Assembly (NCBI GenBank): GCA_963575745.1
Contig: CAUYUJ010004570.1
Coordinates: forward strand, 241,764-305,763
Source: Prorocentrum cordatum
Taxonomy: Eukaryota; Sar; Dinophyceae; Prorocentrales; Prorocentraceae
Length of the DNA: 64,000 bases
Direction of reading: 5' to 3'
Part shown: piece by piece, positions 31,518 to 41,240 of the stretch
Layout: each line of letters opens with the position of its first letter
Position numbering within the stretch: the stretch's first letter is position 1
Position numbers and translations under genes: made by a program
The notes under the pieces: model-generated
The model's input: only the letters and a program-made list of their open reading frames with translations
What the model was told of the DNA's origin: nothing
The model's database searches: none

Positions 31518-32201
31518 TTACTCATTTTCAAGCGATGAGGGCGTCCAGACGCCCGTGTCTTGGGCCCCTGAACCACTGCTCGAAGTAAATATGTCATACT
31601 TCTCGGCAGTGTCGCTCACTACAGCAGGGCCCCCCGCGGCGTCGTCGGGCGGCGCCCACTCGCCGCCCCCCCCCCCCCCCCATAGATAGCCCCATAAATC
31701 TTCGCCTGCAAGTTCCGCAAGGCGAAATCCTGATCGGCAGGCGCGGTGCTGTTCCCATACAGCGTATTCCTGCGATGCCAGGTCTTGGGGGCGCTGTTCA
31801 CCATAGACTGGATCGCGTAAGAAAACGCATCCTCGTGAATGGAGTGGCCGACGCCCCTCGCGCCCTGGGACATCATACGCGCGATCACCGTTAGGAGCGG
31901 GCGCCCCCGCATTGCAGGACGCAGGTTGCCCCGCCATCGGCTCCACATCTGCGACCACCTTGATGAGCACGGGTGTCTCCTCGCACTGAGGGTTGGCTGT
32001 AACAGTACATGCCGTCGAGGCATTAGCCTCTGTTGCGACCACGTACGCGTCGACCTTAATCGCCAAGTGCCCTGATGGCGTCTTTACTAAGTCCAGCCCC
32101 CTGGCGCCCTTACCGAGGAGGAGCAAGTACATGTCTGTACCCGGGATGATCATCTTCTCATGTCGCTGCTCATGGATCAAGATAGCGCGCATGTTCGACA
32201 T
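31518..32201 (-). pseudogene. Retroelement protease C-terminal extension
   Basis: The 227-codon frame begins MSNMRAILIHEQRHEKMIIP and continues DMYLLLLGKGARGLDLVKTP, SGHLAIKVDAYV. This follows directly, in another frame, on the protease-like piece at 32208-32579. Together they look like one aspartic protease domain broken by a frameshift near 32205. The second half is a linker with three A-G-x-P-A units encoded by the 14-nt palindrome, then Gly-, Ser- and acid-rich sequence. Confidence 0.5.
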
Positions 32202-32207
32202 GCGCCT

Positions 32208-32579
32208 TTAACCCCAGATTGCAGGGAGATTCTCGCCAGATCCATTTTCCACGTTGGCAGAGTAGGTGTCCAACCTGGCAATCGCGGGTGCCCCCGCGGA
32301 GTCGAACCTTTCCTTGCGTGCACTTTTGCAAGGCATCGACTTGTCACAAACGGCGGCCCCATGCCCCACTCCAGACACGTACAGCCGATGTGGCAGATCC
32401 AGCTTCTTGATGTCGTGGCCAGGGGAGCGTGGAACTCGCTCGAATGTCCGTGCAGCTTTCAAACCAATGCCGCTGATGTTGCTGCCAATGTCCAGCAGCA
32501 ACATCAATATTCCACCCAACATGGCTCCACTGTTCGCTGCCAGGGCTAGCTCATGTCGTTCACCGAATATACCCGGCAC
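32208..32579 (-). pseudogene. Retroelement aspartic protease
   Basis: ILMLLLDIGSNISGIGLKAA (about 32455-32515) matches the active-site loop of retropepsin-like proteases, where hydrophobic residues are followed by D-T/S-G-S/A. Here the residue after Asp is Ile, so the active site is altered. Downstream, LDLPHRLYVSGVGHGAAVCD and the hydrophobic SANVENGSGENLPAIWG fit the flap and second lobe. An intact enzyme would process the polyprotein. A palindrome-encoded A-G-A-P-A lies at 32284-32297 (minus sense). The frame ends at a stop at 32208-32210. Confidence 0.6.
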
Positions 32580-32947
32580 AACGGGCAGATTGTTCCACGC
32601 ATGCCCTTACGGCGCCGTTGATCCAACACCCACTGGTCCCTCGTCATAGATGGAAAGATGTTAATGTACCCCCTGGCTTCTTTTTCTTATGTGATGGGAT
32701 GCTTCTGGAAGATCCATGGATACGGGTACTCGTCAGACATATATCGGGCTGATGTTCCGGAAATGGAATGTTCTCACAAGCATCCTCGTCCGCGCGCACG
32801 GCTGTCTGCCCATCTGCATTAACCATCAGCACTGTGTAGCATGTCACGCTCAGATATGGCACTGGCACCGCTGCGCGCACACGCTGGGCTCTCGGTTCTG
32901 CGCGCGCGTAGCGGGTTTCCCCGCGCACTGCCATATGGCGCAAGAAG

Positions 32948-33520
32948 TCAGCGCACGCCTGCTTCAGTGGATCTCTCTATGCGCCTCAACCGTGCCGCAT
33001 TGGCAGGCAGCCCCGCTGGCGTCGCTGCGGCAGGTGTCCCCGCAGTAGCTGCTGATTCGGCTACCAGAAGCATTTGCACGTCAGTGGCTGGCATCGTGGC
33101 TGTTGGATTCTGCCACACACAGGAGGATGCAGCAGGTTGCCCCGCAGATGCAGCCGGTGGCTCTGCAGCGGCTGCAGCGCCTGTCATCATCGCCGCGGCG
33201 CGGGTCAGCTCTTCACGGAGGTCTCTGAGTTCCTGTGCCCCGCTGAGTATTTCTTTATGTCGATCCGCTGCGGTTTGCTCCCCAGCAAGGATATAGTGAA
33301 ACTCGGCTGCGATGAGGCCTACGCCTCTGCATATAGCGCACGGTGCCTCATTCGGTGCACCTTCGAGCTGTCGCCCCACGCGCGCGCGCGCCACGCGACC
33401 CCAGCACTGCGCATACAACATATGACAACACTGAAACCTCCAAACCACGTCGCGGTATGCAAACTCTTCCAGGCACATGGCACATTTGAGGAAAAAAAAA
33501 AAAAAAAAAAAAAAAGTCAC
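32948..33520 (-). pseudogene. Retroelement RING-type zinc finger
   Basis: After eight Phe codons made by a T24 run, the frame reads LKCAMCLEEFAYRDVVWRFQ, CCHMLYAQCWGRV and, after about 20 residues, NEAPCAICRG. This is a RING finger with C-x2-C, C-x-H-type, C and C-x2-C ligands; the second His expected in 'H..C' is Tyr, so seven of eight ligands remain. RING domains usually act as ubiquitin ligases. Downstream are a helical stretch (HKEILSGAQELRDLREELTR) and three A-G-x-P-A units. The preceding ORF (33530-34190) reaches the T24 run in another frame. Confidence 0.6.
33492..33515. repeat. A24/T24 homopolymer at a frame junction
   Basis: Exactly where the upstream polyprotein frame meets the RING frame there are 24 uninterrupted A on the plus strand (T in sense). 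A length change of one base would join the two frames. Confidence 0.9.
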
Positions 33521-33529
33521 TCATGATCG

Positions 33530-34190
33530 GTGGCGTTGCCGATGGCCTGACACGCGTCTGTCGATCAAGTGTGGATTCTCCCATCTCATGCCTATTCGGT
33601 GGGAATGCAGGTGCCATTTGTGGCCCCACAGGCATTGATCCCATCGCAACCGCTGCTGATAGGCCCATGCCGGGTTGCCCCGCAGCTGCAGGAGCAGCGG
33701 GTGCACCCGCACGATTCATCACGCGGCATAGCCGTCGCTCCTGATTGCGTCGCTGGCGAGCCAGTTGCATTGAGAGGTTGGCTTGCTGCGCCTCGTGGAT
33801 GGCCAAGATCTCGGGACGCAGCTCCCCTATAGACGCGGGTGCCACCAGCTCTGGGCCTTGATGATTGACCTCATGGTCCAAGGGAGCTGCCAGGTACCCG
33901 CACTGGGGCACCTGGCCTGGGATACCGGATTCGTATCCAGCGCCCCGCGTCAACTGGGACCGATAGAAGTCATCGGCCGCTGCCCAGACGAACGGGTTCT
34001 CGGTTCGAATGCCGACCCGATGAATACCATCCTGAGCGTAATAATCAAGAAACATAGGCGCATCCATCGACGGTGCAACAAGCCTTTCAGCGGCCGTCGG
34101 ATCGTACGTCGGGTGGCTGAGCAATGCTGGTAGGTATCCATATCTGTTCGAATAATCAGGTGATGGGTTCACGTCTGGAACGTACTCCAA
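33530..34190 (-). pseudogene. Polyprotein segment upstream of RING, domain unknown
   Basis: A frame of about 220 codons starting MEYVPDVNPSPDYSNRYGYL, with acidic and aromatic N-terminal sequence (FLDYYAQDGIHRVGIRTENP, ADDFYRSQLTRGAGYE), a helical stretch (HEAQQANLSMQLARQRRNQE) and two palindrome-encoded A-G-x-P-A/G units. No family recognised. It belongs to the long region between zinc knuckle and protease. Confidence 0.45.
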
Positions 34191-34948
34191 GGGGGAGTCC
34201 AGTTGGCGCTCGGGAGGCCAACGCCGCGCCGCCTCATGTTCTCCTTAGCCTCACGCATCTGCCTGTGCATCCACTGCTGCTGCCCCAATAGGCTCTCGGC
34301 CCTCTGGGCAGACTCGTGGTCTGTAGTGGCAGGTTGCCCCGCAACGGCACGCGGAGATGCCAATGGCGATGTAGCTCGCAAGGCTTGGTAGAGCTGAGGA
34401 TCCATCCTGATGCTTCGGAGTCTGGCCTGCAGACTGTCGGTGCCCCCAGCGCTCTGCGGAGTGCCGAATGGGGTCGCGGACCTGCTCGCGGGTGCGAACG
34501 TGGCGGGTGGCCCCGCAGGTGCCGGCAACTGCTGCGCCAGATTACGCAACGGGTCGCTCGCATGCAGTTCGTCGTTCAGCGCGACCCCGCTGGATGTCAT
34601 GCCAGACAGTTCAGCGCTCTGAGCTTGGATCCATGACCCATCCGAGCCCTCCTCGGAGTTGAAGCTGAGGACAGGTTCTTTCCGCGAGATATTGCGGGCG
34701 CGCCGACGGCCAAGAGCATCTTCATCAGCGTATGTGGCGGCGCATTCTACGTTACATTGCACCACCCTGTATCGGTCGGAACCGTTAGAGACGTGGGGCC
34801 TGTTGGCTGGGTTGACCATCATCTGGTTCAGGGTTCCCCGGGTTTCCCAGAATCGCCTGCTTCCTCCTGCCAGCTCAAGGGCAGCAGCAGGTTGCCCCAC
34901 AGACGCAGAGGATGGTTCAGCGGATGCCCTTGCAAGAGTCACAGCCAC
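34169..34948 (-). pseudogene. Polyprotein segment, low-complexity, domain unknown
   Basis: A 259-codon frame with a middle like QMMVNPANRPHVSNGSDRYR and a long Ser/Ala/Pro/Gln-rich part, ending in a helical, Gln- and Arg-rich tail (ESLLGQQQWMHRQMREAKEN). Three 14-nt palindromes (34329, 34503, 34887) are read in one frame as A-G-Q-P-A, A-G-P-P-A and V-G-Q-P-A. Its last residues overlap the start of the next segment (33530-34190) in another frame. Confidence 0.45.
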
Positions 34949-35396
34949 GGCGGGCGCCGCAGATGAGCTTGCACTCTCAGATGCCTTCTTCTTCGGGGAT
35001 GTCGCAGCGCTGGCGCCCCGCGATCTCCGGGGCAGCCCCTGGTGTCAAAGACGCAGTCTGCAGCGCCCTCTCACGCTCATCTCGCGGCGAGGAGGGCCCC
35101 CCCGCAACGCCGCCCAGCGATGGCGCCCAGCCTCTTCCCCTGTGAATCCTGCCAAGATTTGGGCCGCGCAAGTATTCAGGCCTTCGGCGCAGGAGTGCTG
35201 CTGCCTTGGAACACCGATGCTGCTGCGGCCACTGCCCGCCCCCTGGAGCGCTGTCTGCAAGCAGGCCCCCCCGCAGACCTTCGTGACTTGTGTCTTCCAG
35301 AACCGGCCTCCGCTAGACCGGTCCTCTTCTGGTGTTTAGATGATGCTGGAATTCATGTCCTTGGCGCACTTGGATGGGGGCAGATCGACGCCCTTC
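34949..35396 (-). pseudogene. Decayed polyprotein linker
   Basis: Only short frames, rich in Ala, Gly, Arg and Pro. It contains two variants of the 14-nt palindrome (35091 and 35271). No domain. Confidence 0.3.
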
Positions 35397-36611
35397 TCAG
35401 ATCGCCCCCTCGGAAGATTCGGGGCCCGGGGCAGTTCCTCGGCGGGCGCCCCCGCATTTGATGGCGCCGCAGGTCCCCGCATCTCCCCGTGGAGATCCCC
35501 CTGGGGTCGGAATCAATCCTATATGACTTGTAAAGTGACTTGTTCTCGATCTTGGCCCTGCCTTTACTGGCCAACTGATAGTGCCTATCGCCCAGGTTAC
35601 ACACTGGTGCCTACCCATCAAATGTCTCTGGCATGATACGACGCCAGTGCACCAGGCGCTAAGTCTATGTCCTCCGCCACCGGTTGGGCGATATCCCCGC
35701 ATCGGTTGACTCATTGCTGCAGGTATATCCGGAATCACAAACAGAAGCAGCAAGGTCAACTGCCTCAGCACGGACAGGGTCGCCATCCATGCATCGCCCA
35801 TCGGAGGGCCAGCGCCTTCATAAGAAGAAGAAGAAGCGGTTTGCCCCGCAGGTGATACCTCAGCCATCATTTCATGATATCCTCGGTTGCATCGCTTGAG
35901 GCGGTGGTGATTGTTGAGGTTCTTCCACCTTTGCTCAATGAACTCTGCCTCGTCTTCAGTGATCGGCTGGCAATCAGCTTTGATCAAGCATTGCCCAGGA
36001 GGATGATTAGTCTGATCCACCTTGCGACCCAAGCCATCTCCATGAGACCAGACCCACGGCGACTTCTCAAAGTTAGGGCCCTTTGGAAGACCCCCCATTG
36101 GACATGCGGGTCTGCGGTCTAGGAAATGTTCGCAGCTGCAGACCTGGCACCAGCATTCTTCTCGGCCCTGCATAGTGGCCCTTTTTGCGTCCCTTCTTGC
36201 AGGCGAAGCGGCCGACTTTGAGCCAAAACCTGTTGGCACGGACGATCTTGCAATCAACGCCCCGCGCAATACCGCGAAGTGAGCACCAGTGGCGGATGCC
36301 GCGCTCGGCCCAGCCTTCGTGGAGCCAGCGCTGCATGGTTGATGCTGAAATAGATTACCGAGCCAGCCCATGATCTTCGTAGCTGGCGAGACGCTGCACG
36401 CCGCGGCCTTCGGGCTCGCCTGGCCGATCCTCGTCCAGAGGCGGTTTCCCCCGCGAGCGTTCCCTTCCAGGTGGAGTCCTTGGGACCCTTGCGTCAGGGG
36501 GATGCGGGCACTGTGCGCCACTAGAACGGGCGCGCGAATGCCCGCGCGAATGACTCCAACCATGACGCCGCGGGTGATGATTCCCAGCTTCCCATTCGTC
36601 TTCGTCGTCAT
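35397..36611 (-). pseudogene. Polyprotein segment, central region
   Basis: The 404-codon frame is credible in its middle: CSCEHFLDRRPACPMGGLPK, GPNFEKSPWVWSHGDGLGRK, CLIKADCQPITEDEAEFIEQ and RWKNLNNHHRLKRCNRGYHE. Just upstream, a different frame (36073-36336) carries AERGIRHWCSLRGIARGVDC and KIVRANRFWLKVGRFACKKG, showing a frameshift near 36130. The Cys pairs may form a small zinc-binding unit, but I recognise no named domain. A palindrome at 35836 is read P-A-G-Q-T-A. Downstream of about 35700 the frame decays. Confidence 0.4.
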
Positions 36612-36705
36612 TTTTAATATGCACCCGCCTCCAAACTGGGCGGCTCGTAGACCGGTCGCGCACTACGAACGCGAAGTGATAGCCTTCCCCATGTCCAAGT
36701 TCATA

Positions 36706-37200
36706 TTAAATACGTTCGGAAAGGTCACCAGCATCGCGCGGGCTTCCCCGCGGAGGGTCGCTGTCGCATGTTCCTTCGTAGATCGGATTACCTATGGCCT
36801 GCGGCTGGAGCATCAGTTGCAGCTCCTCCTCTGTCGCTGGCATCGCTGCATCAGAGTTCGCGGGTGCCCCCGCCATCTCGCGGTCCGAATCGGTGGGCAC
36901 GTGGTCATCCTCAACGAACTCAGTCTGCGCAGGTTGCCCCGCGATGGGAATGCCCAGCCAGTCCGCCAGGTTGATCTCGTCGTGGCCAACGCAGATCTCC
37001 TCGAAGAGCTCGTCGGCATATCTATATCTCTCGAGGGACACGCCGGCGCTTAGATGCCTGGCGGCCACGAAGTGGACAGCGGGAGTACGTCGTCGGGTTC
37101 GGCTAATAGCGTCTCCCAATCGACATACTGAACGTCCGAATCGGTTTGAGCCGAATGCATCGACGGACCCCTGCCCCCCCCCCCATCGCCTCGGGGGCAC
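36706..37200 (-). pseudogene. Polyprotein segment after the zinc knuckle
   Basis: Frame with HLSAGVSLERYRYADELFEE, ICVGHDEINLADWLGIPIAG and EFVEDDHVPTDSDREM, acidic and well formed. Palindromes at 36929 and 36860 give A-G-Q-P-A and A-G-A-P-A in this frame. A third, at 36738, is read R-G-S-P-R because the spacing to its neighbour is not a multiple of three, marking a local frameshift. No family recognised. Confidence 0.4.
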
Positions 37201-37495
37201 TCACGATAAAAATGTTGCGTGCTATGACAGATATGACGTTCCATGGTTTTCCCATCGGCATCTTGCGGCGGGTTCCCCGACGCCCCTTACCCTTTTTTCC
37301 TGAGGTGCGCCTACGGCCTCTACCCGTTCCCAGGAATATGTCTTCGTAGTGCGGTCCAGTAACGGATGCCAAGAATGCCAGCATTCCTCCGCCATGTAGT
37401 CGCCGTAGTTTGCCTTTACCCTTGCCTCTACCCTTACCCCTTGCTCTGAACGCCTGTCGGATAATACGTCGTACCTTCCGAACTGGTGTCTTCAT
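37050..37495 (-). pseudogene. Retroelement nucleocapsid-like region with broken zinc knuckle
   Basis: Two frames. The upstream one (37103-37495) is strongly basic (RRWRRFMKTPVRKVRRIIRQ, ARGKGRGKGKGKLRR, RGRRRTSGKKGKGRRGTRRK), as nucleocapsid parts are. The other (37050-37244) begins MERHICHSTQHFYRECPRG: a CCHC zinc knuckle (C-x2-C-x4-H-x4-C) in which the first Cys is Arg. The frame changes between the two near 37240. In an intact element this part would bind the RNA genome. It follows the gag-like domain in the expected order. Confidence 0.6.
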
Positions 37496-37792
37496 AAAAC
37501 GTCTCCAGCGGCGTTTATGCTTCTGGTATCCTAGGAAAAAACCACTGCGCCGGTTGCTCTTCTGTGAGATACGTAGGCATGTCGGAATAGTCTAGGGCTC
37601 CAATTCCTTCATCTGATGAAGTGTCCGCGTCGGTCCCAGGAGTCGATCTCAGACTCGGCGGGTTGCCCCGCCGAGCCTACAAGGGCAGTAGCTTGTGCAT
37701 GGGGCCGTCATTGCCGACGGTCCCCGGTATCGAGCCCAAGAGTTTTGCGACCCCGTATGCTGGCCATCATGTTGAGCTAAAAAGGTGGTGGT

Positions 37793-38278
37793 TTATATTG
37801 GTTGTGGATCATCGTTCCAGACGTTGGTGGCAGGTTGCCTTGCACTGGCATCCGCGTGAAAGGTTTCGGCACGATGACCGCGACTAAAGATACCACCAAT
37901 GTTGCCAGGGGTTCTCTCAGCAATGTGAGCATAGGACCTCCTGCGTTCCAGTAGTGAGTCAAACTGTTGCTGGCTCCCTGGAACGCGGTGGCTGCGTGGT
38001 TGCAGTAGCTGCCGTGCACGCGACGTACCCACTCCCAGAGCCCTGAACAGGATGACAGTTAGGATCTGGAAGTTGGGGATATTGAAGCCCGCGGTCTCGA
38101 CCTCGAAGCGTGCCATCTCAAAGCGCGCTAACGTCTGGTCGATCCGCACTCCCGCATGGACGCGAAAGTCGATGAGAGCCGTTACTGGATTCACTTGGCG
38201 CTCCTCCTCTAGACTTTTCAAACTTAGTGCTGAGGAAGAACACGATGCAGGTGACGCCGTCAGTATGGCGACCACCAA
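37793..38278 (-). pseudogene. Retroelement gag-like protein, C-terminal half
   Basis: Codons about 25-130 read EEERQVNPVTALIDFRVHAG, RIDQTLARFEMARFEVETAG, FNIPNFQILTVILFRALG and RRRSYAHIAERTPGNIGGIF, a helical capsid-like domain that I recall from dinoflagellate Copia-like polyproteins. The preceding half lies in another frame (38118-38651), with the switch near 38230. The frame then runs into Ala/Pro-rich linker with the diverged palindrome at 37830. Confidence 0.55.
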
Positions 38279-38651
38279 TGTTTACGCTAAAGTTACTGAT
38301 TCCAAAAGGTACTCTCATGGCTATGGTCCTTGCGAGCCCTCCCAGACCACGGTGCAGCGCTGCGGCCTGTTGGGAGGGGGCCATAGTGCCTATGGCCACG
38401 TTGATCCAATCGCGCACCTCGCGAACGAATTCGCGGAAAGGCACATTACCGGCAGGGTCCCAGTGGGGGCCGGTTGCACGCGCATCGTCTCCGCCACGCT
38501 GCATGCGCCCCACAGCACACCCGATAGAGACCCACAGGAGGCCGAAAATGGTAACACCAATCCCCTTAGGTCGTGGTCGGACGTTCGTGGCTGGGGGTTG
38601 TGGCGTGTTGTAGTTAATCTGCGCGGGGGTTGAGTCGGCACAATGTTGCAT
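38118..38651 (-). pseudogene. Retroelement gag-like protein, N-terminal half
   Basis: The 177-codon frame starts MQHCADSTPAQINYNTPQPP, passes a hydrophobic helix (IGVTIFGLLWVSIGCAVGRM), and then shows the gag-like block HWDPAGNVPFREFVREVRDW, INVAIGTMAPSQQAAALHRG, LGGLARTIAMRVPFG and GRHTDGVTCIVFFLSTKFE. After FEKSRGG the protein continues in the frame of 37793-38278. This is the first recognisable domain of the polyprotein. Confidence 0.55.
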
Positions 38652-38675
38652 CGCATGTTACCATGCATCGCGTCT

Positions 38676-39119
38676 TCAAAGAAATCCAACTGGAGTAGGA
38701 GGGTGGACTTCAGAAGTGTAGTAGCGCATGGACGTGGGATTCATGTAAGAGCCCTCCGCGAGAACGGAGGTAGCACTGCAAGTGTCCTTGCGGTTGTGCG
38801 TAGTTATGTACATTCCTCCGCGCAGACCCACTGCACCCTGATGTTCCACCATGACAGTAGTCCACCAGATAGTGCCGTGGATGGCGAGGAGTAGAGCTAG
38901 AGCTGATTTCCACAGGCCAGTCCCACTACCAAGTTTGATGGGGGGTGGGAAGCCCAACCAGAAGCTTCGACTACGGCGAAACCCATATCCAACCCTGTTG
39001 TACCGTAGCAACGATAGTCCCAGAAGTAGGACATCGTCGCGGGAGCGACGGGCCATGTCAAGCGAAAATGTTTTCGGTCTCAATGGAAAGTAGTGCGCCT
39101 CGCAGTGAGGCACAATCAT
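38676..39119 (-). CDS. Unrecognised ORF at the 5' end of the retroelement segment
   Basis: 147 codons beginning MIVPHCEAHYFPLRPKTFSL, only 2 bp inside the 12-bp inverted end. It has a hydrophobic stretch (GLWKSALALLLAIHGTIWWT) that could span a membrane. It precedes the gag-like ORF in the same direction. No family recognised. It may be the leader part of the element or carrier sequence. I place the start at its first Met because composition and segment boundary coincide there. Confidence 0.3.
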   Translation of the reverse strand: MIVPHCEAHYFPLRPKTFSLDMARRSRDDVLLLGLSLLRYNRVGYGFRRSRSFWLGFPPPIKLGSGTGLWKSALALLLAIHGTIWWTTVMVEHQGAVGLRGGMYITTHNRKDTCSATSVLAEGSYMNPTSMRYYTSEVHPPTPVGFL

Positions 39120-39136
39120 ATATTGGCGGCCGCCCG
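39114..39136. repeat. 23-bp sequence shared with 46564-46586
   Basis: A 23-bp word beginning AATCATATATTGG and ending GCGGCCGCCCG is present here and, in direct orientation, at 46564-46586; TTAAA follows one base later in both. It marks the exact point where Helitron B ends and the retroelement segment begins. It includes the palindrome GGCGGCCGCC (NotI site). Confidence 0.9.
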
Positions 39137-41240
39137 CTTAAAGAGCACATTCACGCCCCCGAAGGGCCTGGTGACGCCGTCTTCACCTACCTTCGCGTCG
39201 CTTGCAGCTGACAGGCACGACCGCAAGTGTGAGTCTAGCTCTGCAATGAAGTTCGCGCTGACCATGCCCACCTCGTCCACAATCAGCCACTTCCACTGTG
39301 ACATGCGCTGCGCTGCTTGCTCTTTCTTCGTTTTCTTCTTTGTCTCTGCGTTGGCATCGCCCGCCGCGTCCTTCTCTTTCGTTTTGTTCACACCGAGCCC
39401 AAATGCACTGTGAATCGTATTCCCGTCGAGAGCTGACGCGTTTGTAGCCTGCAACGCTGCCACCTGGAAATCTATGCCGCGCGTCCACCCCAGCTCTTTT
39501 TCGAACAGCTCCTTCCGGATCTTGTCTATGACGAAACTCCTCCCAGTCCCCGGGCCACCATGCAACATCCACACGAAGGGCTGCATATCAGAACCGCTCT
39601 GGCCTGTTTTCTCGCCGCTCGCGGACCTCCCGAATTCTTGCGCCGACACACGATCTGCCACCTTCTCAACGACGCTACGCTGTCCCGCGTTCAACCCGTT
39701 CTCCGCAAGCCCTTCCCTCCATCTCCGCACACTTGACGCTGTTGCTTTCTTGGCCGCCACCACCCCTGGGGCACCTTCCCCCCCGCCCGCGCCGCTGCCT
39801 TCTGCGGCCCTCGACGCCGCGGCCACCGCTTGCGCTTTCTGCACCTCCGCGTCATCCCACCTCAACACACCGCCCCCTCCGCGCTTCTTGCGCTTTCCGT
39901 TCATCCGACCAGTGCTCACGCCCCACACGGCGTCGCCCCTGGCCATGGCCCCCCGGCTCCTCTCCTTTTCGCACTCCGCATCTACATTTGTCCGCCTGTC
40001 CTCTTTCTCCATGGACGTACCTCCCACATGCGTCTTCCGCCTTGTCGCCGCGTCGACAATTCTCGGATCCAGTTCTTCATCGCTGCACAGCTCGTCCTCG
40101 TGTTTGACCAGGTCTTCGTCCGTGACTGGTCGCAGATCCACCACGCCCATGTAGTTCTGCACGTACCTCTTTGTTTCTTCACATGGCATGCCTTTCTTTA
40201 ACCACTCCAATGACGCCTCCGCCCACGACCCCTGCGCTCCGCGGAAGTCCCGCAGGCGCGGCACTCCACATTCGACGTCGCCACGCAGCGTGAACGCCCG
40301 AAAATATATCATCAACAAAAGCCCGTTCCTATCCTCCTGCCCCGCTCCGTGCTTCGGCTGCGGCGCTCCATGAAAACTGGGGTTCCTCGGGCGCTCGTTC
40401 CGCACCAGCACCCACGTGTGCCTCAGAGTTTCCAACTCCGGAACATCCGGGAATGGTACCCACGGAGAACTCCCCCATCCCTCCTTGATCACATAATCCA
40501 CTCCGGCTTTCAATTGGGGTCCAGCCTGTGCACCGCCTTCGTCAGTATCCGCTCTCTGCTGGTCTGCTTCGCGGACCTTCTGCATCCCGGACAGCGTCAG
40601 CTCCGCCTGGTACTCATTGCTGGCCGCGGCTGCCAGCTCTGCTCCGCTGCGGGGAAACGCGGCCAACTCGATGCGCCAACATCGCAAGAACTCATACAAC
40701 GATAGGTGTGCCAAGTCGGGCGCACCAGGAACGTCAAGCGGGCGCATGCCATACAAGTACACTGGACTCTTAGACACAATTCGAACCTTTTTCGACCCTT
40801 CTCGTTTGTCCGCTTCCAGAGTCCCCGACGCTGCTACGGTAACGCCGCCCCCGTCAGCACAGAGCCGCTCCGCCATGCGCACGGCTTCTGCCCCCGGGAT
40901 CATGGCAGTCTTCGCAGTCTTGATACTCTCGGCACCAGTCACGTCTCTGGGGTCTCGGCACGCTCGCAGATTCGCACTTTCCTGCGCTGACCGCACCACG
41001 CCTGTCCCGTACATGTCACTCAGAAACCTCTTCATGTGCCTGTTCGCCCGGTACGCCGCGGCCCTGTCTTTCGTCTGCTCCGCCAGCGCGTGGCGGCCCT
41101 TTTTAATCTCCCTCACCTCGTTGAACGACGGGGCACACCGCTTGCACTGATAGTCCGCCGCATACCCCGCTGCTGCGTTCTGCGCTCTTTGCGCTGCCAG
41201 AACCACGTCGACGGGTCGATCCGTCTCCCAGCACCGCTCT

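Larger units (their letters stand above)
26254..39121 (-). mobile_element. Decayed Copia-order retroelement in a segment with 12-bp inverted ends
   Basis: ATATGATTGTGC at 26254-26265 and its inverse complement at 39110-39121 bound a 12.87 kb segment that is less GC-rich than its flanks. On the minus strand it encodes, from right to left, a gag-like protein, a zinc knuckle, a RING domain, an aspartic protease, an 'LELCGG' block, a zinc-binding block, integrase and the start of a reverse transcriptase. Protease-integrase-RT order is that of Ty1/Copia elements. The RT and RNase H parts beyond about 26300 are missing. I found no long terminal repeats. Every domain is frame-broken. Whether the 12-bp ends belong to a carrier DNA element or are fortuitous is open. 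Confidence 0.7.

Noticed and set aside
26254-39121. Long terminal repeats of the retroelement
   Set aside because: No direct repeat longer than chance was found inside or near the two boundaries; only the 12-bp inverted match is present.
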